NCBI GenBank assembly: GCA_029817715.1
Contig: JARUPY010000090.1
Location: 186,001-250,000 of the forward strand
DNA from: Melastoma dodecandrum
Lineage: Eukaryota > Streptophyta > Magnoliopsida > Myrtales > Melastomataceae
DNA: 64,000 bases
Direction of reading: 5' to 3'
Made by a program: the position numbers and the translations under genes. Numbering within the stretch: position 1 is the stretch's first letter; each line of letters begins with the position of its first letter. The notes below the pieces were generated by a model. That model did not search any database. It saw nothing but the letters and a program-made list of their open reading frames with translations, and was not told the DNA's origin. Of this stretch, positions 45,607 through 54,194 are shown piece by piece.

Positions 45607-48093
45607 CTACAGCGTCGGCGCCTGCCAGATCTCGTCGGCGTATTCGCGGATCGTGCGGTCGGACGAGAACCAGCCCATGCCGGCGATGTTCTTCGTCCGC
45701 GCCGCCGCCCATCCCGCCGGATCGGCCCATAGATTGTCGACGTCGCGCTGCCGCTTGAAGTAGAACTCGAAGTCGGCCGCCACCATGAACGTGTCGTAGC
45801 CGAGCACGGCATCGACGAGCGGATGGTAGCGCGCGCGATCGTCCGGCGAAAATTGGCCGTCGTAGATCGCGTCGAGCACGTCCTTCAGGCGATAGGAGTT
45901 GATGAGCGCGTCGCGGCCGCGGAAGCCCTGCTCGCGTCGCGCCTCGACCTCGGGCGTCGTCATGCCGAAGATGAAGATGTTGTCGAGCCCGACGGCCTCC
46001 GAAATCTCGATGTTGGCCCCGTCCATCGTGCCGATCGTCAGCGCGCCGTTCAGCGCCATCTTCATGTTGCCGGTGCCGGAGGCCTCCATGCCGGCCGTCG
46101 AGATCTGCTCGGAGAGGTCGGCGGCCGGAATGATCACCTCGGCGAGCGAGACGTTGTAGTTCGGCAGGAACGCGACCTTCAGCCGGTCGCCGATGTCCGG
46201 GTCGTTGTTGACGACGTTGGCGACGTCGTTGGCCAGCTTGATGATGAGCTTGGCGCGCGCGTAGCTCGCGGCCGCCTTGCCGGCGAAGATCTTCACCCGC
46301 GGCGCGTATTCGGCCGACGGGTTGAGCTTCAGCTCGCGGTAGAGCGCGGCGGTGGAGAGGATGTTCAGAAGCTGGCGCTTGTATTCGTGAATGCGCTTGA
46401 TCTGCACGTCGAACAGCGCGTCGGTCGAGACCTTGACGCCGAGCCGGTCGTGGATCACCGCGGCGAGCGCCTCCTTCTTGCGCTTGCGCACGCGCTTCAT
46501 CTTGTCCTGGAACGCCTTGTCGTCGGCGTAGGCGGCGAGGCCCGTCAGTTGCGTCGGATCGTCGAGCACCTTCGGCGACAGGGTCTCGACGAGCAGCTTC
46601 GTCAGCTCCGGGTTCGCCTCCATGAGCCAGCGGCGGAAGGTGATGCCGTTGGTCTTGTTGACGATGCGGCCGGGATAGATCGCGTCGAGGTCCGAGAAGA
46701 TCGTCTGCTTCATCAGGTCGGTGTGCAGCGCCGACACGCCGTTGATGCGGCGCGAGCCGATGAAGGCGAGGTGGCCCATGCGCACGCGCTTCTGGTCGCC
46801 TTCCTCGATCAGCGACACCGCGGCGAGCTTGGCGACGTCGTTCTTCATCTCCTCGGGCACCTGCTTCAGGTGCTTGTGGTTGATGAGGAAGATGATCTGC
46901 ATGTGCCGCGGCAGCAGGTCGTTCATCAGGGCCAGCGGCCACGCCTCGAGCGCCTCGGGCAGCAGCGTATGGTTGGTGTAGTTCAGCGTCGACTGGGCGA
47001 TCTTCCAGGCCTTGTTCCAGAGCATCCCGTGCTCGTCGACGAGGAGGCGCATCAGCTCGGCGACGGCGATCGCCGGATGCGTGTCGTTCATGTGGATCGC
47101 CGCGTGCTCGGCGAGATTGTCGAGCGACGCGTGCATCGACAGGTGCCGCCGCACGAGGTCCTGCAGCGACGCCGACGTGAAGAAATATTCCTGGCGCAGG
47201 CGCAGCGCCTGGCCCGACGACGTCTCGTCCGAGGGATAGAGGACGCGCGAGATCGATTCGGCGTAGGCGCGCGCGGTGAACGAGCCGACGTGATCGCCGC
47301 GGTTGAAGCCGATGAGGTCGATCGGGTCGACGGCGCGGGCGGACCACAGGCGCAGCGTGTTGGCGTGGCGCCCCTGCCAGCCGATGATCGGCGTGTCGTA
47401 GGCGACGGCATTCACCGTCTCGCGCGGATGCCAGACGTTCTTCAGCGGCGCGTCTTCGGTGTCGCCCCCGACCTGTTCGACGAAGCCGCCGAAGTGGACG
47501 GGATAGGTGACCTCCGGCCGCTCGAACTCCCACGGGTTGCCGTGCGCCAGCCAATCCTCGGGCGCCTCGTGCTGCCAGCCCTCCGAGATCATCTGGCGGA
47601 ACAGGCCGTGTTCGTAGCGGATGCCGTAGCCGTAGGCCGGCAGGCCGACGGAGGCCATGCTCTCCATGAAGCAGGCGGCGAGCCGGCCGAGGCCGCCGTT
47701 GCCGAGCGCCGCGTCGGGCTCCTCCTGGCGGATCTGGTCGAGGTCGACGTCCAGCGCCGCGAGGGCCTCGCGGGCCGGCTCGGTGAGGCCGAGGTTGTTG
47801 AGCCCATCCATCAGCAGGCGGCCGATCAGGAACTCGACCGAGAGGTAATAGACCTGCTTGGCGTCGGCCTTATGGCTGCGCCGCGTCGCGCTCATCCAGC
47901 GGTCGACGATCCGGTCGCGCGTCGCCAGTGCCAAGGCGACGAACCAGTCGCGCGGGCTCGCCGTCTTGATGTCCTTGCCGACCGAATAGATGAGCTTGGC
48001 GAGGATCGCCTCGCGCAATTCCTCGCTGTCCGTCGGCGCCATGCGGCTCTTCATAGGCTCGGGCTTGCGGCGTTCGACCACGGGAGCTGTCAT
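45607..48093 (-). CDS. glgP: Glycogen/starch phosphorylase
   Basis: An 828-residue pyridoxal-phosphate enzyme that releases glucose 1-phosphate from alpha-glucans. The family core is present throughout, including NGGLGRLAACFM, the active-site loop INDTHP equivalent (HMNDTHPAIAV), RIHEYKRQLLN and the PLP-lysine segment EASGTGNMKMALNG. The ATG at 48093 gives the normal family length. No other glg gene is nearby; it stands between the envelope block and rsfS-rlmH. Confidence 0.95.
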   Translation of the reverse strand: MTAPVVERRKPEPMKSRMAPTDSEELREAILAKLIYSVGKDIKTASPRDWFVALALATRDRIVDRWMSATRRSHKADAKQVYYLSVEFLIGRLLMDGLNNLGLTEPAREALAALDVDLDQIRQEEPDAALGNGGLGRLAACFMESMASVGLPAYGYGIRYEHGLFRQMISEGWQHEAPEDWLAHGNPWEFERPEVTYPVHFGGFVEQVGGDTEDAPLKNVWHPRETVNAVAYDTPIIGWQGRHANTLRLWSARAVDPIDLIGFNRGDHVGSFTARAYAESISRVLYPSDETSSGQALRLRQEYFFTSASLQDLVRRHLSMHASLDNLAEHAAIHMNDTHPAIAVAELMRLLVDEHGMLWNKAWKIAQSTLNYTNHTLLPEALEAWPLALMNDLLPRHMQIIFLINHKHLKQVPEEMKNDVAKLAAVSLIEEGDQKRVRMGHLAFIGSRRINGVSALHTDLMKQTIFSDLDAIYPGRIVNKTNGITFRRWLMEANPELTKLLVETLSPKVLDDPTQLTGLAAYADDKAFQDKMKRVRKRKKEALAAVIHDRLGVKVSTDALFDVQIKRIHEYKRQLLNILSTAALYRELKLNPSAEYAPRVKIFAGKAAASYARAKLIIKLANDVANVVNNDPDIGDRLKVAFLPNYNVSLAEVIIPAADLSEQISTAGMEASGTGNMKMALNGALTIGTMDGANIEISEAVGLDNIFIFGMTTPEVEARREQGFRGRDALINSYRLKDVLDAIYDGQFSPDDRARYHPLVDAVLGYDTFMVAADFEFYFKRQRDVDNLWADPAGWAAARTKNIAGMGWFSSDRTIREYADEIWQAPTL

Positions 48094-48359
48094 GAAGAGG
48101 GTCCGTTCCTGGGAAGGCTCGAAGGGGCAGGCTAACAACATTCGCGCCACAGGCGGCAGACGGAATGAAGCCGCGGTATGTGAAATCCTAAAGGGGAGGA
48201 TTTGCGGCCACAGGCGCGCGAAATTTGCGGGGCGCGGCGAGAGCTGTCCTTGGGTCAATCGGACGTTGCATTGAAATGGTCACGGAGTTGGGTCATCTTG
48301 GCGGGGTACCGGTCCGATGACCGGGTGCACCGAGGACGGAAGAACTGATCACTCCGGTT

Positions 48360-48746
48360 TTGAGCGAAGCGGCCGTGCGGCAGCTTCCCCCGTTGACGGG
48401 CTTGGCGCCCGAAGACGGTTCGCTTGTGCAGACCGTGATGGCGTGTCTCGACGATGCCAAGGCCGAATCGACGACCTTGATCGATCTGCACGGAAAGACC
48501 TCGATCGCCGACGCGATGATCATCACGACGGGGCGCTCCAACACCCACGTCAACGCGATCGCCGATCGGGTCCTGAAGGCGCTGAAGGCGGCCGGGTTCG
48601 GGGTTCCCCGAACGGAGGGCCTGATCAACGGCGACTGGGTGCTGATCGACGCCGGCGACGCGATCATCCACGTCTTCCGCCCAGAGGTGCGCGAGTTCTA
48701 CAATCTCGAGAAGATGTGGGGCGCCGACCGGCCGAACGCGGCCTGA
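48360..48746 (+). CDS. rsfS: Ribosomal silencing factor RsfS (Iojap family)
   Basis: A 128-residue protein that binds uL14 on the 50S subunit and blocks subunit joining under starvation. The family core (TLIDLHGKTSIADAMIITTGRS, HVNAIADRVLKALK, NGDWVLIDAGDAIIHVF, REFYNLEKMWG) is complete. The start is a TTG at 48360; no in-frame ATG exists before the conserved domain. It is followed 31 bases later by rlmH, the standard pairing. Confidence 0.92.
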   Translation: MSEAAVRQLPPLTGLAPEDGSLVQTVMACLDDAKAESTTLIDLHGKTSIADAMIITTGRSNTHVNAIADRVLKALKAAGFGVPRTEGLINGDWVLIDAGDAIIHVFRPEVREFYNLEKMWGADRPNAA

Positions 48747-48777
48747 GCGCTTTCTCGCCAGACGTCTGACGGCCGCG

Positions 48778-49260
48778 ATGTTGCGCATCGCGCTCGTCTG
48801 CGTCGGCCGGCTCAAGGCCGGTCCCGAACGCACCCTCGCCGAGCGCTACCTCGAGCGCGCCGTTGCCGCCGGCCGCACGATCGGCCTCGGCGTCGAGATG
48901 CGCGAACTCGCCGAATCACGTGCGCGCCGCGCCGAAGACCGCAAGGCCGAGGAGGCGGCGGCGATCCGCGCGCTGCTGCCGCCGGATGCTGCCCTGATCG
49001 CGCTCGACGAGCAGGGCGCTGCCTTGGATAGTGCCGGCTTCGCGCGGCTCGTGGGAGCGCGGCGCGACGAAGGGGCGCCTGTGCTCGCTCTTGTCATCGG
49101 CGGCGCCGACGGGCTCGACGACGCGTTGCGCCGCGCGGCGACTGCGACCATCGCGTTCGGCGCGATGACCTGGCCGCACCAGCTCGTCCGCATCATGGCC
49201 GCCGAGCAGATCTACCGCGCGGTGACGATCCTGGCGGGGCACCCGTACCATCGCGCGTGA
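48778..49260 (+). CDS. rlmH: 23S rRNA (pseudouridine1915-N3)-methyltransferase
   Basis: A 160-residue SPOUT (trefoil-knot) methyltransferase that modifies pseudouridine 1915 of 23S rRNA on assembled ribosomes. The SAM-binding knot is LALVIGGADGLDDAL and the C-terminal MTWPHQLVRIMAAEQIYRAVTILAGHPYHR is nearly invariant in the family. In many Alphaproteobacteria envC-ctpA follow; here they lie 9 kb away, and the next gene is a convergent SDR. Confidence 0.95.
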   Translation: MLRIALVCVGRLKAGPERTLAERYLERAVAAGRTIGLGVEMRELAESRARRAEDRKAEEAAAIRALLPPDAALIALDEQGAALDSAGFARLVGARRDEGAPVLALVIGGADGLDDALRRAATATIAFGAMTWPHQLVRIMAAEQIYRAVTILAGHPYHRA

Positions 49261-49266
49261 CGGCGG

Positions 49267-50112
49267 CTATTCCACCACGTCCGGCGTTCGCCAGCCGAGG
49301 TGCTGGCCGGCATCGACGGCGATCATCTGGCCGGTCACCGCGCGCGCGCCGGCGAGATAGAGCACGGCGGCGGCGATCTCGTCCGGCTCGACCGCGCGAT
49401 GCAGCGGCACCCCCTTCACCTCGATCGAGAAGCCGTCGCCGCCGTCGGTGGCGTTCGGCAGCACCGGGCCGGGGCCGATCGCGTTCACCCGCACGCCGCG
49501 CTCGGCGAAGGCCTGCGCCATCGTCCGCGTCGCCGTCCACAGCGCCGATTTCGCCAGCGTGTAGGAGAAATATTGCGGCGTCGGCCGCAGCACGCGCTGG
49601 TCGATGATGTTGACGATCGAGGCCTCGTCGCCGGCCACGACCTGCGCCGCGAAGGCGCTCGCCAGGATGACGGGGGCGCGCAGGTTGATCGCGATCTGCC
49701 GGTCGAACAGCGCAAGGTCGAGGGCGTCCGCGGCATCGGGCTCGAAGACCGCGGCATTGTTCACGAGCAGGCGCAGCGGACCGAGCGCGGCTCGCGCGCC
49801 CTCGACGAGCTTGGCGCACTCGTCTGCAATCGCGAGGTCGGCGGCCAGCGCCACCGCGCGGCAGCCGTGCGTTGCGGCGAGCCGCGCGGCTTCCGCTTCG
49901 GCGCGGGCGATCGACCGCGCGCTGGCGTGCAAGGCGAGGTCCCAGCCCGCGGCGGCGAGGCGGGTCGCGATCTGCAGGCCGATCCGTCGCGCGGCGCCGG
50001 TCACCAGCGCCGTGCGGCGGCCCTCGTGGGGGAGATCGTCCGGCGCAGTCACGTCGCGTCCTTCTGCAGTGTCGCCGGCACCTTCATAGGGAAGCGCCGC
50101 GACGGAAACCAT
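49267..50112 (-). CDS. SDR-family oxidoreductase (FolM/pteridine-reductase-like)
   Basis: A short-chain dehydrogenase of up to 281 residues. The cofactor motif TGAARRIG, NNAAVFEPD, and catalytic YTLAK (Tyr-x3-Lys) follow the pattern of FolM/PTR1 dihydromonapterin or pteridine reductases, where Arg replaces the usual Gly in TGxxxGIG. Substrate is not certain. The start may be the ATG at 50112 or the GTG at 50052, which has a better AAGGA site and gives the usual N-terminal length. Confidence 0.78.
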   Translation of the reverse strand: MVSVAALPYEGAGDTAEGRDVTAPDDLPHEGRRTALVTGAARRIGLQIATRLAAAGWDLALHASARSIARAEAEAARLAATHGCRAVALAADLAIADECAKLVEGARAALGPLRLLVNNAAVFEPDAADALDLALFDRQIAINLRAPVILASAFAAQVVAGDEASIVNIIDQRVLRPTPQYFSYTLAKSALWTATRTMAQAFAERGVRVNAIGPGPVLPNATDGGDGFSIEVKGVPLHRAVEPDEIAAAVLYLAGARAVTGQMIAVDAGQHLGWRTPDVVE

Positions 50113-50332
50113 CCGTTCACCACACCATATTGCCGCACATAAAGCGACGACAATCGAGCCCTCCAGCAGGGGAGGCTATACTTAGGGCAGGGCAGCGATA
50201 TTGCGTCAACGTGAACAAATCCACACCGTCGCCACTATGCTTAAGAAACGTCAAGCATAACCACTCGGATTTTCGTAACCCTGACGGCCTATCCCGGAGC
50301 CACCGGCACGACCCGCTGCCCCGGAGATCGAC

Positions 50333-51013
50333 ATGAACCGCCTCGCCCTCGCCGTCTCGGCTCTGAGCCTCGCCGTCGCCGCGCCGGCGCTCGCCGCCGA
50401 CCTTCCCTCGCGCTATGCCCCGTCCGCGCCCTACTACGCCCCGGCGCCGCTCTTCACCTTCAACGGCCTCTACGCGGGCGTGAACGGCCAATTCGGCTTC
50501 GGCTCCATCTCGACCTACGGGGGCGCCGCAGGCTTCGGCGGCCCGGTCGGCGGTCTCGGCGGCGCCACCGTGGGCTACAATTACCAGCAGGGCACGCTGC
50601 TCGTCGGCGCCGAGGCGGACATCGGCTTCGGCACGATCTCGAGCCCGTCGAGCGCCGGCACCATCAACAGCGGCGCCAACATCCACGGCCTCGGCACCGC
50701 CCGCGCCCGCCTCGGCTACGTGTGGGATCGCACGCTGTTCTACGTGACCGGCGGCTATGCCGGCGCGAGCATGAACGGTTCGGTCGCGGACTTCACGGGC
50801 CGCCCCTCCTATGTCCTCAACGAGAGCCATTACCTCAACGGCTACGCCGTCGGCGCCGGCGTCGAGTTCGCGGTGACGACCAAGATCACCGTGAAGGGCG
50901 AGTACCTCTACACCGACTTCGCGAGCCAGGGCTATTTTCCCGGCACTCGCGACGGCCTCGTCGCGAGCCCGCACATCAACCTGCTCCGCGCCGGCGTGAA
51001 CTACCACTTCTAG
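50333..51013 (+). CDS. Outer-membrane beta-barrel protein (Omp25/Omp31 family)
   Basis: A 226-residue eight-strand barrel with a signal peptide ending APALAAD. The mature start LPSRYAPSAPYYAPAP then FNGLYAGVNGQFGFG and VGYNYQQGTLLVGAEADI are typical of the alphaproteobacterial Omp25/Omp31 type, and the chain ends in Phe (GVNYHF), the assembly signal. CGGAGAT precedes the ATG. The 220-base upstream gap is AT-richer than its surroundings and probably holds the promoter. Confidence 0.9.
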   Translation: MNRLALAVSALSLAVAAPALAADLPSRYAPSAPYYAPAPLFTFNGLYAGVNGQFGFGSISTYGGAAGFGGPVGGLGGATVGYNYQQGTLLVGAEADIGFGTISSPSSAGTINSGANIHGLGTARARLGYVWDRTLFYVTGGYAGASMNGSVADFTGRPSYVLNESHYLNGYAVGAGVEFAVTTKITVKGEYLYTDFASQGYFPGTRDGLVASPHINLLRAGVNYHF

Positions 51014-51043
51014 GCCGGAGCCCTCCCCAAGCGGTTGGAAGGG

Positions 51044-52942
51044 TCATGCGCGGCGTCCGCGCCAGGCCTCGGCGATGACGTCGAGCGTCGCCGGATCCTC
51101 GATCGTCGCCGGCATCGCGTACTCTTCGTGCTCGGCGATCTTCTTCATCGTGCCGCGGAGGATCTTGCCGGAGCGCGTCTTCGGCAGCCGCTCGACGACG
51201 AGCGCGGTCCGGAACGAGGCGACCGGGCCGATCTTGTCGCGGATCGCGGCAACGGCCTCGGCCTCGATGGCCGCGGCATCCTTGGTGACGCCGGCCTTCA
51301 GCACGACGAAGCCGCACGGCACTTCGCCTTTGATCGGATCGGCGACGCCGATGACCGCGCATTCGGCGACGTCGGGCAGCGTCGCGAGCACCTCCTCCAT
51401 GCCGCCGGTCGAGAGACGGTGGCCGGCACAATTGATGATGTCGTCGGTGCGCCCGAGCAGAAAGAGATAGCCGTCCTCGTCCATCATTCCGGCATCGGAC
51501 GTCGCGTAATAGCCGGGCATGGCGTCGAGGTAGCTCTCGCGCATCCGCGCGTCGTTCTGCCAGAGCGTCGGCAGGCAGCCGGGGGGCAGCGGGAGCGCGA
51601 CGACGACCGAGCCCATCGTGCCGCGCGGCACCGGCGTTCCCGCCTCGTCGACGATCTCGACGCGGTAGCCGGGCATCGGCACCGCCGCGGAGCCCGGCTT
51701 CACCGGCAGCGCGCCGAGGCCGAACGGGTTGCCGGCGATCGCCCAGCCGGTCTCGGTCTGCCACCAATGGTCGATCACCGGCAGGTTCATATGGTTCGTC
51801 GCCCAATCGACGGTGGTCGAATCGGCGCGTTCGCCGGCGAGGAAGATCGCGCGCAGCTTGTCCGGTGCGTGCTCGCTCCAGAGCTTCGCCTGCGGATCCT
51901 CCTTCTTGATCGCGCGGAAGGCGGTCGGCGCGGTGAAGAGAGCGACCGCGCCGTGCTGGGCGCAGACGCGCCAGAAGGCGCCGGCGTCCGGCGTGCCGAC
52001 GGGCTTGCCCTCGTAGCAGATCGTCGTCGCGCCGATCAGCAGCGGCGCATAGACGTTGTAGGAATGGCCGACGACCCAGCCGACGTCCGAGGCCGTCCAG
52101 AAGACCTCGCCCGGCGCGATGCCGTAGAAGTTCGTCATGGTCCAGGCGAGCGCGACGAGGTAGCCGCCGATGTCGCGCACCACGCCCTTCGGCACGCCGG
52201 TCGTGCCGGACGTGTAGAGGATGTAGAGCGGGTCGGTCGCGCGCATCGGCACGCAATCGGCGCCCCTGCCGGCCTCGTCCGCGGCCTCGACGAGCGCCTC
52301 CCAGTCGTGATCGCGGCCGGGGATCAGCTCGGCCTCCTCGCGCCGCTGCCAGATCAGCACGGCCTCCGGCTTCGCCGCGGCCATCTCGATCGCCTGGTCG
52401 ATCAGCGGCTTGTAGGCGACGACGCGGCCCGGCTCGATGCCGCAGGACGCGGTGAGGATCACCTTCGGCTTGGCGTCGTCGATGCGCGCCGCCAGCTCCT
52501 TCGCCGCGAAGCCGCCGAACACGACGGAATGGATCGCGCCGATCCGCGCGCAGGCCAGCATCGCGACATGCGCGCGCGGGATCATCGGCAGGTAGATGAT
52601 GACGCGGTCGCCCTTGCCGACGCCGAAGTCCTGCAGCACGGCCGCGAGCACCTGCACCTCGCTCAGCAGCTGCGCATAGGTGATCGTCTTCTCGAAGGCG
52701 ATGACGGGAGCGTCGTAGATGATCGCCGCCTGGTCGCCGCGCCCCGCGAGCACGTGGCGGTCTATACAATTGTAACAGGCATTGAGCGACGCATCGGGGA
52801 ACCAGCGGCCGTAGACGCCGCTCGTCGCGTCGAAGATCGTCTGCGGCGGCTCGATCCAGTCGATCGCCGTGGCCGCCTGCGCCCAGAATGCCTGCGGGTC
52901 GCGCAGCCATTGCGCATAGACCTCGTCGTAGCGGCTCGCCAT
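51044..52942 (-). CDS. prpE: Propionyl-CoA/acetyl-CoA synthetase (PrpE-like)
   Basis: A 632-residue AMP-forming acyl-CoA synthetase. The ATP loop YTSGTTGVPKG, the adenylate-forming motif WWQTETGWAI, GYYATSDAGMMDEDGY and the C-terminal RSGKILRGTMKK (site of regulatory lysine acetylation in homologues) are all present. The N-terminal YDEVYAQWLRDPQAFW and the length fit PrpE better than Acs, so propionate is the likely substrate. GGGAGGACGGG precedes the ATG. No methylcitrate genes are adjacent. Confidence 0.85.
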   Translation of the reverse strand: MASRYDEVYAQWLRDPQAFWAQAATAIDWIEPPQTIFDATSGVYGRWFPDASLNACYNCIDRHVLAGRGDQAAIIYDAPVIAFEKTITYAQLLSEVQVLAAVLQDFGVGKGDRVIIYLPMIPRAHVAMLACARIGAIHSVVFGGFAAKELAARIDDAKPKVILTASCGIEPGRVVAYKPLIDQAIEMAAAKPEAVLIWQRREEAELIPGRDHDWEALVEAADEAGRGADCVPMRATDPLYILYTSGTTGVPKGVVRDIGGYLVALAWTMTNFYGIAPGEVFWTASDVGWVVGHSYNVYAPLLIGATTICYEGKPVGTPDAGAFWRVCAQHGAVALFTAPTAFRAIKKEDPQAKLWSEHAPDKLRAIFLAGERADSTTVDWATNHMNLPVIDHWWQTETGWAIAGNPFGLGALPVKPGSAAVPMPGYRVEIVDEAGTPVPRGTMGSVVVALPLPPGCLPTLWQNDARMRESYLDAMPGYYATSDAGMMDEDGYLFLLGRTDDIINCAGHRLSTGGMEEVLATLPDVAECAVIGVADPIKGEVPCGFVVLKAGVTKDAAAIEAEAVAAIRDKIGPVASFRTALVVERLPKTRSGKILRGTMKKIAEHEEYAMPATIEDPATLDVIAEAWRGRRA

Positions 52943-53104
52943 CCCGTCCTCCCGGCGCGCTTCTGTCGGCGCGGCTCGGCGAAGGGGCCACACATTCCCC
53001 TCGGCTGGCAAGAGGGCTATGCCATGCCCCGTCGGGAACTTTTGACAAGGGCCCGGCGTCTGACAAAAAACGCCGCCGAACGCGCGGGCTAAGGGAGGGA
53101 TGCA

Positions 53105-53404
53105 GTGGGTCGCAGCGCGCGGTTGGCTTGGGCCTTGGGCATCGCTCTACTCATCCCCTGTACCGCACATGCGGACGCCCGGCGCGAGGCCTGCAAGGCG
53201 GCGATGAACGAGCGCATCCAGAGGTGCACCGACGACTGCACCAGCCGCGCGCTCGCCGCGGCGTCGAACTACAAGGACACCAACAACAACGTGAAGTTCG
53301 GCTGCCTCAAGGGCTGCGCGGTCGGGCAGATCATGCAGATGCGCGCCTGCTCCCAAGGCAAGGACGACGGGACGGCCGATCCGGTCGAAACGAACCGGCA
53401 CTGA
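53105..53404 (+). CDS. Small exported cysteine-containing protein
   Basis: A 99-residue protein starting with GTG; the signal peptide ends at AHADARRE. The mature part has six Cys (CK, CTDDC, CLKGC and C near MRAC), an even number that could form three disulfides, and a CxxxC/CxxxxC pattern. GGAGGG lies about ten bases before the start. Divergent from prpE. No family recognised. Confidence 0.6.
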   Translation: MGRSARLAWALGIALLIPCTAHADARREACKAAMNERIQRCTDDCTSRALAAASNYKDTNNNVKFGCLKGCAVGQIMQMRACSQGKDDGTADPVETNRH

Positions 53405-53429
53405 GGCGCAAGGCGCGGCGGCGCGTCGT

Positions 53430-54131
53430 TTACGCCTTGGTCACGTCGTAGCGCAGCCAGACGACGCCGCCGTCCATCGCCTCGAGGTTACGCAGCGTCA
53501 GCGCCATCGACTTCGGCGCGTCCTCGTGGCCCTCGTAGTCGAACACCGCCGGCGTGCCCATCAATCCGTCGACGGCCGGCGCGACGAGCAGGCTGACCTC
53601 GTCGACGAGCCCCTCGGCGAGGAAGGCGCCGTTGATGCGGCCGCCGCCCTCCAGCAGAAGCCGTTTGATGGAAAACGTCGCGGCGAGCTTGTCGAGGACC
53701 CGGCCGAGGTCGATCGAATCGCGGCCGCCGAAGAGATACGAGACGCCGGCGCGGCGCAGCGCGTCGAGATGCGCATCGGGCGCCTGTTCGGTGAGAACCA
53801 TCACGACATGGTCGCCGGTGATGTCGTTGCGCGTGCCCCAGTGCATGCGGGCATGCGCATCGAGGCCGATCGCGTAACCCCCGCCCTCGCGCGTCGCGAT
53901 GAAATCCTCGCGCGGGATCGGCGCGCCCGCATAGGGCTGCGGCGGCTCGCCCGACGCGTAGCCGGCCATGGTGACGCGACCGCACATCCAGGCGTCGCCT
54001 TCGAGCTTGTCGTGCACCGCCTCGTAGGCTTTCTCGACGACGCCGTCGACGTCGATCCGGCTCCAGCGCTTGATCTTGACGCGCCCGTCGACGCTGCTCG
54101 CCATGTGGCAGATCACGTGCGGCCTCGGCAT
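53430..54131 (-). CDS. RibD C-terminal/dihydrofolate-reductase-fold protein
   Basis: A 233-residue NADPH-dependent reductase-fold protein. PHVICHMASSVDGRVKIK at the N terminus, DAWMCGRVTMAGYA, and LLLEGGGRINGAFL then EVSLLVAPAVDG are the usual RibD-C landmarks. It lacks the deaminase half, so it is a standalone homologue rather than RibD. It might act in pteridine or riboflavin-type chemistry; the substrate is not known. Confidence 0.8.
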   Translation of the reverse strand: MPRPHVICHMASSVDGRVKIKRWSRIDVDGVVEKAYEAVHDKLEGDAWMCGRVTMAGYASGEPPQPYAGAPIPREDFIATREGGGYAIGLDAHARMHWGTRNDITGDHVVMVLTEQAPDAHLDALRRAGVSYLFGGRDSIDLGRVLDKLAATFSIKRLLLEGGGRINGAFLAEGLVDEVSLLVAPAVDGLMGTPAVFDYEGHEDAPKSMALTLRNLEAMDGGVVWLRYDVTKA

Positions 54132-54194
54132 GCTCGACCTTTCTCCTGTTCCCGGCTGAGAAGCTTCAGCGGTGCCGGATCGTTCCCGTCGCGC

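Noticed and set aside
45823..48135. 770-codon plus-strand frame
   Set aside because: Shadow of glgP on the other strand.
51035..53092. 685-codon plus-strand frame
   Set aside because: Shadow of prpE.
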